This document shows, in pieces, positions 49,048 to 57,747 of a stretch of DNA of 64,000 nucleotides. Source of the stretch: JBNJGB01 sp051747385. GTDB taxonomy: Bacteria; Myxococcota_A; UBA9042; PHBI01; JACKFB01. The notes beneath the pieces are model-generated. The model had not been told where the DNA came from and ran no database searches. It saw only the letters and a program-made list of their open reading frames with translations. Both the position numbers and the translations under genes were made by a program. Each line of letters opens with the position of its first letter. Positions within the stretch are counted from its first letter, which is position 1. The stretch spans positions 132,355-196,354 of the forward strand of contig JBNJGB010000009.1 in the NCBI GenBank assembly GCA_051747385.1. The letters are read 5' to 3'.

Positions 49048-51714
49048 ATGAAGCGCGTGCTGTCGTGCTGTCTGGTCATGAGCGTGATTCTGTTCCCGGG
49101 TGCATGCGACGACGACACGGAGACCATCACCAAGGAGGTCGTGCCGCCTTGCGGCCCGACCGAGCCGCAGGGGGCCTGTGACGTCGGGGAGACCTGCTTC
49201 GAGGGCGCGTGCGTGGAGGCGGCCTCCCTGTGCAGCCCCACGAACCTCACCGGGACCTGCCCCGACGGCACGACGTGCCTGAGCGGTGGCTGCGTCCTGG
49301 ACAGCGACCTCTGTAGCACGGAGACGTCGGACGGCCTGTGCGCCGTGGGCGATACCTGCTTCGAGGGCGAGTGCGTCGCCATGTCCGAGCTGTGCTCGAC
49401 CAGCAACCCCGCCGGGCTGTGCCCCGGCGACCTGACGTGCATCGACGGGATCTGCGGCACCCCGGAGGCCGACCCCTGCACCGAGCAGGTCTACACGGAG
49501 CAGCCGGCCATCGAGGCCCGCACGGTGGACAGCAAGAAGGGCGTGCTGACCGACGACGGCTACGAGTTCAAGGACCTGAGCGGCGACGGAGAGCTGCAGC
49601 CCTACGAGGACTGGCGGCTCCTCGAGATCTGTCGCGCGCGCGACCTCGTCTCCAGGATGAGCCTGGACCAGAAGGTCGGCCTCATGAGCGAGGGGAGCCG
49701 CGTCGGCGGCGGCACCGCCGACGGCACCATCCCGGACAATGTCCAGGAGCGCCTGACCGAGGGGCACGTGCGGTACTCTCTCATCCGCCTCGGCCAGCGG
49801 ACGCCCCAGGAGCTGGCGGTCTACCTCAACAACGTCCAGGCGCTGGTGGAGGGCGAGCCGCTCGGCATCCCGGTGACCATCACGACGGATCCGGCCCACG
49901 GCTTCGGGATGTCCACCGACGACGAGACGGGCGAGCAGAGCATCCGTCCTCCCTCGGTCGTGTCGGCGTGGCCGTATCCCATGGGCCTGGGCGCCATCAA
50001 CGACCCGGAGGTCACGCGCCTGTACGGCGACACGGTCCGCCAGGAGTTCCAGGGCATCGGCTTCCGCTGGCAGCTCGGCCCCATGGCCGACCTGGCCACC
50101 GAGCCGCGCTGGGCGCGCGTCCAGAACACGTTCGGCGACAACGCCTTCCACGTGTCCATGCACGTCCAGGCCTGCGTGTCGGGCTTCCAGGGAGTGGGTG
50201 ACGGCGGCCTGCGCAACGGCATCGCCGCGACCATGAAGCACTTCCCCGGCGCCGGCCCGAACGAGGACGGCATGGACAGCCACAGCTACGTCGGCCGGTT
50301 CAACGTCTTCCCGGGGAACTTCTTCGGCTACCACGTCCTGCCCTTCCAGGCCGCCGTGGACGTCGGCGTGGCCGCGGTCATGCCCTGCTACAGCATCTTC
50401 GAGACGGACGCCCTCGAGCCGTGGGACCAGGTGGGCGCGGCCTTCAGCTACGGGATCATGACCGAGCTGCTCAAGGAGGAGGTGGGCTTCACGGGCATGG
50501 TCACCGCCGACTGGGGCGCCCTGGGCAACGGCTACAACACCGAGAACCTCACCGATGCCCAGAACGCGGCGATGTTCCTGGACGCCGGGTCGCATCAGCT
50601 CGGGTCGGACTCCGCCGACAACTTCATGGACGCCTACGACAAGGGCTACATCGCCGAGCAGGCCATCGACGACGCGGCGACGAAGATTCTCGAGATGACC
50701 TTCAAGCTCGGGCTCTTCGAGAACCCCTACGTGGACCCCGAGGCGCCGAACGCCCGGACCGCGGAGCACCGCGACAACGGCTTCATCGCCCAGAAGAAGG
50801 CCATCGTGATGCTCGACAACGCGGCCCACGAGTTCCCGCCTCCGCCCACCGGGTGGGGCGCGCCTCCGGACACGCGGCCTCGCTACCTGCCCATCGACGG
50901 CGCCCGCTACGTCGACGACAACGACAACGAGGCGCCCGATCCCGGCGAGTACGTCTGTGACACCGACGACGACGGGACGGTGGAGGTCTACTACGACGGC
51001 GCGGTGGACGGCCTGGTGGCCGATCCCGAGCGGCCCGACGACGTCACCGACGTCTACGGCGAGTACGACTACCGCTCGCCCGGCGACGCCACGACGCTTC
51101 CCGTCGAGCAGGCCGACAGCCTCGCCGACGCCGACATCGCGGTCCTCCGCATCACGGCCCGCAAGGGCGTGTACTTCGGCATGGACGCCGGGGTCCCCCT
51201 GTCCTTCGACGGCGAGTTCCCGGGCGAGGACAACGACCGCACCATCGGCGCGGCCATCATGGATCGCAACCGCGTGCTCGACGCGCTCCGCGCCCGTGAC
51301 GGCTACACCGACGCGGACGGCGAGGTGGTCGAGGCGGTGAACCCGGACCTGAAGATCGTCCTGGTCATGCACATGGACCGCCCGGGCATCGTCGAGCCCT
51401 TCATCCGCGGCGTGACGACCCTGGACGAGCTTCCGGGCGAGCCGAGCAGCTATCCGCTGGTCTCGGACCCGTCGAACATCGACCCCGAGGGCCTGAGCGG
51501 CGTGGACGCGTTCCTCGTCGAGTTCGGCGCCTTCGACCGGGCCGTGCTCGACTTCCTGTTCGACGTCGACGAGCCCGAGGGCTGGACGTACGGGTCGGCC
51601 ACGCTGCCGATCGAGATCCCCAGCTCCGACGCGGCGGTCGAGGCGCAGTTCGAGGATCTCCCGAGCGACAGCGTCGACCCCACGTTCCGACCCGGTGAGG
51701 GGATGACCTACTAG
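49048..51714 (+). CDS. Secreted GH3-family glycosidase lipoprotein with Cys-rich N-terminal repeats
   Basis: An 888-residue lipoprotein (lipobox FPGAC, Cys20). Residues 35-145 hold four Cys-rich repeats of about 28 residues (ACDVGETCFEGACVEAA, TCPDGTTCLSGGCVLDS, LCAVGDTCFEGECVAMS, LCPGDLTCIDGICG). A calcium-loop-like DLSGDGELQPYED follows. The GH3 barrel starts at LVSRMSLDQKVGLMS and has DLATEPRWARVQNTFGDN, the substrate-binding pair in TMKHFPGAGP, and the nucleophile Asp488 in MVTADWGA. The second GH3 domain covers about 560-880 with acidic, loop-rich inserts. It probably cleaves beta-glucosides or beta-xylosides outside the cell. AGAGGAG precedes the ATG. First gene of the operon. Confidence 0.88.
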   Translation: MKRVLSCCLVMSVILFPGACDDDTETITKEVVPPCGPTEPQGACDVGETCFEGACVEAASLCSPTNLTGTCPDGTTCLSGGCVLDSDLCSTETSDGLCAVGDTCFEGECVAMSELCSTSNPAGLCPGDLTCIDGICGTPEADPCTEQVYTEQPAIEARTVDSKKGVLTDDGYEFKDLSGDGELQPYEDWRLLEICRARDLVSRMSLDQKVGLMSEGSRVGGGTADGTIPDNVQERLTEGHVRYSLIRLGQRTPQELAVYLNNVQALVEGEPLGIPVTITTDPAHGFGMSTDDETGEQSIRPPSVVSAWPYPMGLGAINDPEVTRLYGDTVRQEFQGIGFRWQLGPMADLATEPRWARVQNTFGDNAFHVSMHVQACVSGFQGVGDGGLRNGIAATMKHFPGAGPNEDGMDSHSYVGRFNVFPGNFFGYHVLPFQAAVDVGVAAVMPCYSIFETDALEPWDQVGAAFSYGIMTELLKEEVGFTGMVTADWGALGNGYNTENLTDAQNAAMFLDAGSHQLGSDSADNFMDAYDKGYIAEQAIDDAATKILEMTFKLGLFENPYVDPEAPNARTAEHRDNGFIAQKKAIVMLDNAAHEFPPPPTGWGAPPDTRPRYLPIDGARYVDDNDNEAPDPGEYVCDTDDDGTVEVYYDGAVDGLVADPERPDDVTDVYGEYDYRSPGDATTLPVEQADSLADADIAVLRITARKGVYFGMDAGVPLSFDGEFPGEDNDRTIGAAIMDRNRVLDALRARDGYTDADGEVVEAVNPDLKIVLVMHMDRPGIVEPFIRGVTTLDELPGEPSSYPLVSDPSNIDPEGLSGVDAFLVEFGAFDRAVLDFLFDVDEPEGWTYGSATLPIEIPSSDAAVEAQFEDLPSDSVDPTFRPGEGMTY

Positions 51715-51828
51715 GTCCCACCCCCCACGACCGCGCGCCGCCGTACGGATGCCACGGCGGCGCGCGGGTGCTCCGTCCATCGCGCCCGGCCTGGCGTCGC
51801 CCCGCGTCCAGGAAGGAGAGGACCTCCC

Positions 51829-54144
51829 ATGAACACTCGGTACCGACTCCCCATCGCCCTGATCTTCCTCGCGAGCCTGGTCGCCTGCGGCGGCGACGGA
51901 GACGGCGCCTCGGAGGACGTCGTGCCCGACGTGGCTCCCGACGCCGACGTGCCGGCGGACGCGGTCCCGGACGCCGAGGAGGACGTGGACGTCGGACCGC
52001 TCGCCGAGTGTGATAAGCCGGCGAACGCCGACCGGCGCCAGTCGCTCCTGGACGCCCAGCCCGAGGTCGAGGGCCGCGCGAAGGGCGCGATCACGGCCAC
52101 CATCACCTGGGCGAGCCTGGCCGACGACCCGGAGGTCACCTGCTCGGTGGACCTGGAGTTCAAGGACTCCAACGACAACGGGACCCTGGACCCGTATGAG
52201 GACTGGACGCGGACCCCGGAGGAGCGGGCTGGGGATCTCCTGGGTCGGATGAGCGAGGCGGAGAAGCTCGGCCTGATGGCGCACGCCACGACGACGGACG
52301 CGCCGTCGTCGAGCGACCCCGACGTGTCCGACGACCTCGAGGCGGCGATCCTCGAAGACCACGTCCGTTTCGGGCTCGTGACGTCCATCGAGGGGCAGCT
52401 CGGGGCGCGGGCCACCTGGGCCAACGACGTCCAGGAGCTCTGTGAGGGCACGGACCTCGGGATCCCGTTCGTGCTCAGCATGGAGCCGGCCCACTCCGAG
52501 GATAACGGCCGCGTGAAGGCCGCCGGCTTCTCCCGCTGGCCCCACGAGCTTGGGCTGGCGTCGACTGGTGATCCGTCCGTCGCCGAGACCTTCGGACAGG
52601 TGGTCTCCCAGGAGTACCGGGCCCTCGGCGTGCGCATGGCGCTGTCGCCCTCGGCCGATCTGGCCACGGAGCCGCGCTGGTTCCACAGCCAGTTCACGTT
52701 CGGCGAGGACGCCGACGCGGTGGCGGACATGGTGGAGGCGTACATCGCCGGCCTGCAGGGGCCCGAGATGGGCCAGTCCAGCGTCGCCGCGGTGGTCGGG
52801 CACTTCCCCGGCGCCGGGCCGCAGAAGGACGGCTGGGACGCGCGGCTGGACAAGGGCAGGCTGCTGGCCTGGCCGGGGGACAACCTCGACTTCCACCTCG
52901 TCCCGTTCGAGCGCGCGATCGACGGCGGCGTCGCCGGCGTCATGCCCGGGTACGGCGTGCTGGAGGCCGGAGACTGGTCGGCCCTGGGCGGCCTCGTCGA
53001 CGGGACGACCCTCGAGCAGGTCGGGGCCTCCTTCAACGACACGCTCCTCACGGACGTCCTGCGCGATCACTACGGCTTCGAGGGCCTCGTCCTGGCGCCG
53101 CGGGGCGTGGTCCGGGACGCGGGCCTGGATCCCCTGGGTGCCCCGTGGGGTGTGGAGGGCATGACGGCCTCCGAGCGGGCCGCCGAGGCCATTCTCGCCG
53201 GCGTGGACCAGATCGGCGGGCTGAACGATCCGGCACCCATCGCCGACGCCCTGGGCGCGGAGCTCATCGGCGCGGATCGCGTCGACGCCGCGGCGGGGCG
53301 GGCCCTCGCGGTGATCTTCGCGCTGGGCCTGTTCGAGGATCCCTACGTCGATCCGATGCAGGCGCCCGCGCTCGTCAACACGGACGACTCCTACCGGGTC
53401 GGCCTGGACGCCATGAACCGCTCGATGGTGCTGCTGGTCAACGACGACAAGCCCGACGGCTGGCTGAACGGCGACGGCGACGGCACCCAGACGGGCGACA
53501 AGGGCAACGCCGGCAACGGGAGCCTGGCCGTGCTCCCCGCTCCGCCCGGCGAGCCCTACGTCTCGCCGGGCTGCTCGTACTTCATCATGGGCAACTTCGA
53601 CCTGGACTACGTCCGCTCGGTGAGCGCCGGCTACGGCGAGATGACCAACGACGCCACGTCCATCGCCGGCGTCCCGGTCGACACGGCCGAGGATCGCATC
53701 CCGCGCACGAACTACGTCTTCATCCGGATGGACGCGCCGTACACGGTCGATCCGGACAGCGGGCCGCTGGAGTACAGCGAGGAGTCGCTCGAGTACGCGT
53801 CCAACGCCAACGCGGACGTGCTGGACGACCTCGCCTTCGCGCGGGACGCCATCGACGCCGTGCCGGACTCGCAGACGCAGATCATCGTGGGCGTGGACGC
53901 CGGCCGCCCGTCGGTGGTCGAGGAGATCCTGAGCTACGGCGTGAGCGGCCTCTACGTCACGTGGAGCGTCACGGACAAGGTCTTCCTCGACGTGGCCTTC
54001 GGCATCGTCGACGGGGCCGGCGCGCTCCCCGTGGGTCTGCCGGCCTCCGACGCGGCCGCCGAGGCCCAGGCCGAGGATCTCCCGGACGACGGGCAGGATC
54101 CGACGTTCGTGGAGGGCTTCGGCATCCCCACCACCGGCTTCTGA
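51829..54144 (+). CDS. Secreted GH3-family lipoprotein lacking the catalytic nucleophile
   Basis: A 771-residue lipoprotein (lipobox LVAC, Cys20) with an Asp/Val-rich linker, paralogous to its upstream neighbour: both have the calcium-loop-like segment (here DSNDNGTLDPYED) and the RMSEAEKLGLM start of the GH3 barrel. The barrel keeps DLATEPRWFHSQFTFGED. At the nucleophile strand, where GH3 enzymes read 'GFxGxVxSDW' or similar, it reads GFEGLVLAPRGV, with Pro424 in place of Asp. The usual Lys-His pair is GHFPG, so the Lys is lost too. Hydrolysis by the normal mechanism is unlikely; a carbohydrate-binding or scaffold role is plausible. AAGGAGAGG precedes the ATG, 114 bases after the first GH3 gene. 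Confidence 0.82.
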   Translation: MNTRYRLPIALIFLASLVACGGDGDGASEDVVPDVAPDADVPADAVPDAEEDVDVGPLAECDKPANADRRQSLLDAQPEVEGRAKGAITATITWASLADDPEVTCSVDLEFKDSNDNGTLDPYEDWTRTPEERAGDLLGRMSEAEKLGLMAHATTTDAPSSSDPDVSDDLEAAILEDHVRFGLVTSIEGQLGARATWANDVQELCEGTDLGIPFVLSMEPAHSEDNGRVKAAGFSRWPHELGLASTGDPSVAETFGQVVSQEYRALGVRMALSPSADLATEPRWFHSQFTFGEDADAVADMVEAYIAGLQGPEMGQSSVAAVVGHFPGAGPQKDGWDARLDKGRLLAWPGDNLDFHLVPFERAIDGGVAGVMPGYGVLEAGDWSALGGLVDGTTLEQVGASFNDTLLTDVLRDHYGFEGLVLAPRGVVRDAGLDPLGAPWGVEGMTASERAAEAILAGVDQIGGLNDPAPIADALGAELIGADRVDAAAGRALAVIFALGLFEDPYVDPMQAPALVNTDDSYRVGLDAMNRSMVLLVNDDKPDGWLNGDGDGTQTGDKGNAGNGSLAVLPAPPGEPYVSPGCSYFIMGNFDLDYVRSVSAGYGEMTNDATSIAGVPVDTAEDRIPRTNYVFIRMDAPYTVDPDSGPLEYSEESLEYASNANADVLDDLAFARDAIDAVPDSQTQIIVGVDAGRPSVVEEILSYGVSGLYVTWSVTDKVFLDVAFGIVDGAGALPVGLPASDAAAEAQAEDLPDDGQDPTFVEGFGIPTTGF

Positions 54145-54188
54145 GGGGCGGGGCCGCTGGCCGCACCCCACCACCAGGGAGGCGCACG

Positions 54189-56480
54189 ATGTATCGAAGA
54201 GTACGGTCCCCCATCCTCGGACTGGCCCTGGCGGCCGCGCTCCTGGTCCCGGGCTGCTCGTCGGGTGGAGGCGAGGACGGCGACGGCGACACCTGTGATT
54301 CCATCGTGAGGGCAGCCAACCTCGACTGCGAGGATCCCGAGGTCACGGAGGCGCTCCAGCTCCTGCGGGCCATGTCCCTGGAGGAGAAGGTCCAGCAGAT
54401 GAGCGGCCCGCCCTACAACCCCAACAACTTCTTCGACCAGGAGGACAACGAGCGCCTCGGCATCCCGGGGCACCTCTACCTGGACGGCCCGCGCGGCGTG
54501 CGCTGGTACAACACCGACTACGGCACGACCGTCTACCCGGTCGCCGCCGCTCGCGCTGCCACCTGGGACCCCGACCTGGAGCGGCGGATCGGCAAGGCCT
54601 GCGCCGACGAGATGCGCTACATGGGCCGCCACGTGCTCCTGGCGCCGACGGTCAACCAGGTGATGCACCCGCGCTGGGGGCGCGCCCAGGAGACGTACGG
54701 CGAGGACACGTTCCTCCTGGGCGAGATGGGCGCCGCCTTCGTCCGGGGCGCCCAGTACCGCCCGGACGAGGAGGACCCGGAGGGGCCGGAGATGCCCGTC
54801 GAGGAGACGTACCGCATCCAGGCCTGCGCGAAGCACTACGCCGCCAACAACATCGAGGACACGCGCATCTACGTGAACGCCGTGCTGGATCCGCGGACCA
54901 TGCGGGAGGTCTACCTGCCCCAGTTCAAGGCGACCATCGACGCGGGCGTGTCGTGCGTGATGGCCGCGTACAACCGGACCAACGGCGACTACAACTGCTA
55001 CAACAAGCAGTTGCTCCGGGATATCCTCAAGGAGGAGTGGGGGTTCGCGGGTTACGTCATCTCGGACTGGTTCGCCAAGGGCAGTACGCTGCGGTCGCCG
55101 CCGGCCGGGCTCGACGTGGAGATGCCCTTCAGCTCGGGGTCGTTCCCCAGCATCTTCGACAGCGACTACTTCTACGGATCGTCGCTGCTCACCGCGGTCC
55201 ACAACGGCCAGATCGACGAGGATCTCGTGGACGAGGCCGTGCTGCGGATCCTGCACAACAAGGTGGCGTTCGGCATCCTCGAGCACGACGTGGGCTGGAC
55301 GCCGTGGCTGACCAAGTCCCAGGCCACCCAGGACCTCGCCCTGGAGGCGGCCCGGGAGGGCATCGTGCTCCTGAAGAACGGGCCCGACCGGGCGCTGGAC
55401 GACGACGTCCTGCCCCTCGACCCCGCGGGGCTGACGAAGATCGGCGTGGTGGGCAAGTTCGCCGACAGCGAGAACATGGGCGACAAGGGCAGCAGCGACG
55501 CCAAGGTCGTCGACGGCGAGCTGGTGATCACGCCCTTCGAGGGGATCCGGGACGCCTTCGAGGGCGACGGCCGCACCGCGCTCACCTACCAGACCGTCGC
55601 CGACCACGAGGACGACCTGCGCGACGCGGACGTGATCGTCGTGGTCGGGGCGTACTACTACGCCGATCTCGCGCGCTCCAGCAGCGGCGAGGAGGGCGAG
55701 TGGAAGGATCGGGAGAGCATGGAGCTCCCGGCGCGCGACCTGGACAACATCTCCCGCGCCGTGGCCCTCAAGGACGACAACGAGGACCTGCGCGTGGTCG
55801 TGGTCATGAAGAGCGGCGGCGCCATCGTGGTCGACGGGTGGCTCGACGGCGCCGACGCGGTGGTGATGGCCTGGTACGCGGGCATGAAGGAGGGGACGGC
55901 CCTGGCCGAGGTCCTCTTCGGGGACGTCAACCCGAGCGGGCGGCTGATCCAGAGCTTCCCCAAGCAGGAGTCGGACCTTCCCGGCTTCCAGAACGACACC
56001 GTCGGCGACGTGGAGTACGACTACTACCACGGCTATCGCTGGCTCGACCGGCAGGGCGTCGCGCCCCGCTATCCGTTCGGCTTCGGGCTGTCGTACACGA
56101 CCTTCGAGCTCTCGGACCTGGCGGTCGCCGAGCCCACCGTGGGCGTCGACGGCACGGTCTCGGTGTCGGTGGACGTCACCAACACGGGGCCGGTCGCGGG
56201 CTCCGAGGTGGTCCAGCTCTACGTGGGCTACGACGACACCTCCGTGGACGACGCGTGGGGCCGCCCGGTCAAGGAGCTGAGGGCCTTCGAGCGCGTGGAC
56301 GACCTCGCCCCCGGCGAGACGCGGACCGTCACGCTCGCCGTGGACGTCGCCGATCTCGCGTACTGGGACGACGACGCCGGGGAGTGGGTCGTCGAGCGGA
56401 TGACCCACCAGCTCTACGTGGGGCCGTCGGCCGACGCCGCGGACCCGAACATGCGGACGGCGACCTTCACCGTCGAGTGA
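54189..56480 (+). CDS. Secreted GH3 beta-glucosidase lipoprotein
   Basis: A 763-residue lipoprotein (lipobox LVPGC, Cys23) of the BglX/beta-glucosidase type. The barrel domain begins LLRAMSLEEKVQQMSG and has YLDGPRGVRW, APTVNQVMHPRWGRAQETYGED, the Lys-His pair in CAKHYAANN, and the nucleophile Asp293 in YVISDWFAKG. The second domain begins ALEAAREGIVLLKN and ends around NPSGRLIQSFPK. A C-terminal fibronectin-III-like domain (VSVSVDVTNTGPVAGSEVVQLYV) is typical of this branch. It should release glucose or another monosaccharide from beta-linked oligosaccharides at the cell surface. GGGAGG precedes the ATG; 44 bases after the previous gene. All catalytic residues appear intact. Confidence 0.92.
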   Translation: MYRRVRSPILGLALAAALLVPGCSSGGGEDGDGDTCDSIVRAANLDCEDPEVTEALQLLRAMSLEEKVQQMSGPPYNPNNFFDQEDNERLGIPGHLYLDGPRGVRWYNTDYGTTVYPVAAARAATWDPDLERRIGKACADEMRYMGRHVLLAPTVNQVMHPRWGRAQETYGEDTFLLGEMGAAFVRGAQYRPDEEDPEGPEMPVEETYRIQACAKHYAANNIEDTRIYVNAVLDPRTMREVYLPQFKATIDAGVSCVMAAYNRTNGDYNCYNKQLLRDILKEEWGFAGYVISDWFAKGSTLRSPPAGLDVEMPFSSGSFPSIFDSDYFYGSSLLTAVHNGQIDEDLVDEAVLRILHNKVAFGILEHDVGWTPWLTKSQATQDLALEAAREGIVLLKNGPDRALDDDVLPLDPAGLTKIGVVGKFADSENMGDKGSSDAKVVDGELVITPFEGIRDAFEGDGRTALTYQTVADHEDDLRDADVIVVVGAYYYADLARSSSGEEGEWKDRESMELPARDLDNISRAVALKDDNEDLRVVVVMKSGGAIVVDGWLDGADAVVMAWYAGMKEGTALAEVLFGDVNPSGRLIQSFPKQESDLPGFQNDTVGDVEYDYYHGYRWLDRQGVAPRYPFGFGLSYTTFELSDLAVAEPTVGVDGTVSVSVDVTNTGPVAGSEVVQLYVGYDDTSVDDAWGRPVKELRAFERVDDLAPGETRTVTLAVDVADLAYWDDDAGEWVVERMTHQLYVGPSADAADPNMRTATFTVE

Positions 56481-56550
56481 CCTGCGCCGAAGCCGGGGGC
56501 CCGGGACGCGCGCGTGCGGGGCCCCCGGTGCGTCGGTCGGGGAGGCCATC

Positions 56551-57747
56551 ATGGACATCAGACGACCCGTAGCCGCACTCCTCTGCCTCGCGCTCGCGCT
56601 CGCCCTCGCGGCGGGCCCCGCCACGGCCGCCGAGCCTCCGCCTCCGCCCGAGCCGGAGGAGGGCGAGGAGGCGGAGCGCCCGCCGGCCAACCAGCAGCTC
56701 CCGTCCACCAACGAGCCGCCGCCCACGGAGCGCATGGTGCCGCTCGCGGTGCCGCTGGCCCTGTCCGGCTGGTTCTGGACGGACACGGGCTTCATGAAGC
56801 GGACCAACGCGCGGGAGGGCCAGTACGACCAGGACGTGACCTACATGCAGGGCCGCTTCGTCCTGGCGGCCCAGCACGCGAGCCGGTTCGACAGCTTCTT
56901 CGTGAAGGCGCGGACCGAGCTCATCGGCTTCGTCAACGAGTTCACCAAGTCCCAGTTCGAGGCCCACGTCCTCGACGCATACGTGATGGTCGGCCAGAAG
57001 GCGTGGGACATCCAGGTGGGCCGCTTCCTCGCGTGGGAGCTGTACCACCGCGGGCAGGGCATCGAGCTGTACACGGCCGAGGAGGCCGGGGCGCTGGCGG
57101 CGCCGCGCCTGTACTGGCTGGACCTCGCGCGCGGCCACGAGAACGAGGCGGGGCAGCTCGCGTTCCATCTGTATCCCTGGGACTTCCTGTCCGTGGAGGT
57201 CGCCGGGGTGTACGGCCAGGAGTCCAACCAGAACAACCTCGGCGTGCGCCCGGCGCTGGACTTCCACGTGGGCGGCCTGCGGGTCCTGGCCGGCTACGAG
57301 TACCTGCTCCAGTCGGGACAGACCACCGCCGACAAGGTCGAGATCGTCTCCCACGGCGTGGGCGGGAGCGTCCAGTACACCTTCCCGTTCCTGCGACTCG
57401 GGGTGGACGCCGCGTTCGTCGACACGGACTACACCGACATCCAGGGGCTGGTGGACGGGGAGAAGACGCTCCGGAAGACGAGCGTCGGCGGCTTCGTGGA
57501 CATCAACTTCTGGCCCCACTCCATCGGGCTGGGCGAGCACTTCACGGTGGAGGACAACGAGCAGGGCGAGCGGAGCACGCACCACCAGGCGTTCGCCACC
57601 TACCTGCTCCACCTGCCCCTGGACGGCCTGAGCTTGAAGGCCGTGTACGGCTTCGCGCTGGGCGACATCGAGGACGTCGACGCCGGGGACTCCTGGAACA
57701 ACGACATGCACTCCGTGCGCCTGCGCGTGGGGTACGACTTCCGATGA
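56551..57747 (+). CDS. Outer-membrane beta-barrel protein (porin-like)
   Basis: A 398-residue exported protein. After a signal peptide and a Pro/Glu-rich linker (about 25-60) the sequence is a run of alternating amphipathic strands (VTYMQGRFVLAAQH, DSFFVKARTELIGFVNE, AHVLDAYVMVGQ, FHLYPWDFLSVEVAGVYG, LDFHVGGLRVLAGYEY) ending in an aromatic-rich closing strand (SVRLRVGYDFR) of the outer-membrane assembly type. It is likely a porin or specific channel for the sugars released by the GH3 enzymes. No TonB box or plug domain is present, and SusC/SusD-type genes are absent. GGGAGG precedes the ATG. Its TGA overlaps the transporter ATG (ATGA). Confidence 0.82.
   Translation: MDIRRPVAALLCLALALALAAGPATAAEPPPPPEPEEGEEAERPPANQQLPSTNEPPPTERMVPLAVPLALSGWFWTDTGFMKRTNAREGQYDQDVTYMQGRFVLAAQHASRFDSFFVKARTELIGFVNEFTKSQFEAHVLDAYVMVGQKAWDIQVGRFLAWELYHRGQGIELYTAEEAGALAAPRLYWLDLARGHENEAGQLAFHLYPWDFLSVEVAGVYGQESNQNNLGVRPALDFHVGGLRVLAGYEYLLQSGQTTADKVEIVSHGVGGSVQYTFPFLRLGVDAAFVDTDYTDIQGLVDGEKTLRKTSVGGFVDINFWPHSIGLGEHFTVEDNEQGERSTHHQAFATYLLHLPLDGLSLKAVYGFALGDIEDVDAGDSWNNDMHSVRLRVGYDFR

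Noticed and set aside
48367..54174. A minus-strand open frame of more than 1,900 codons across the GH3 genes
   Set aside because: The plus strand encodes complete GH3 proteins with motifs and ribosome sites; the antisense reading has repetitive, featureless composition.
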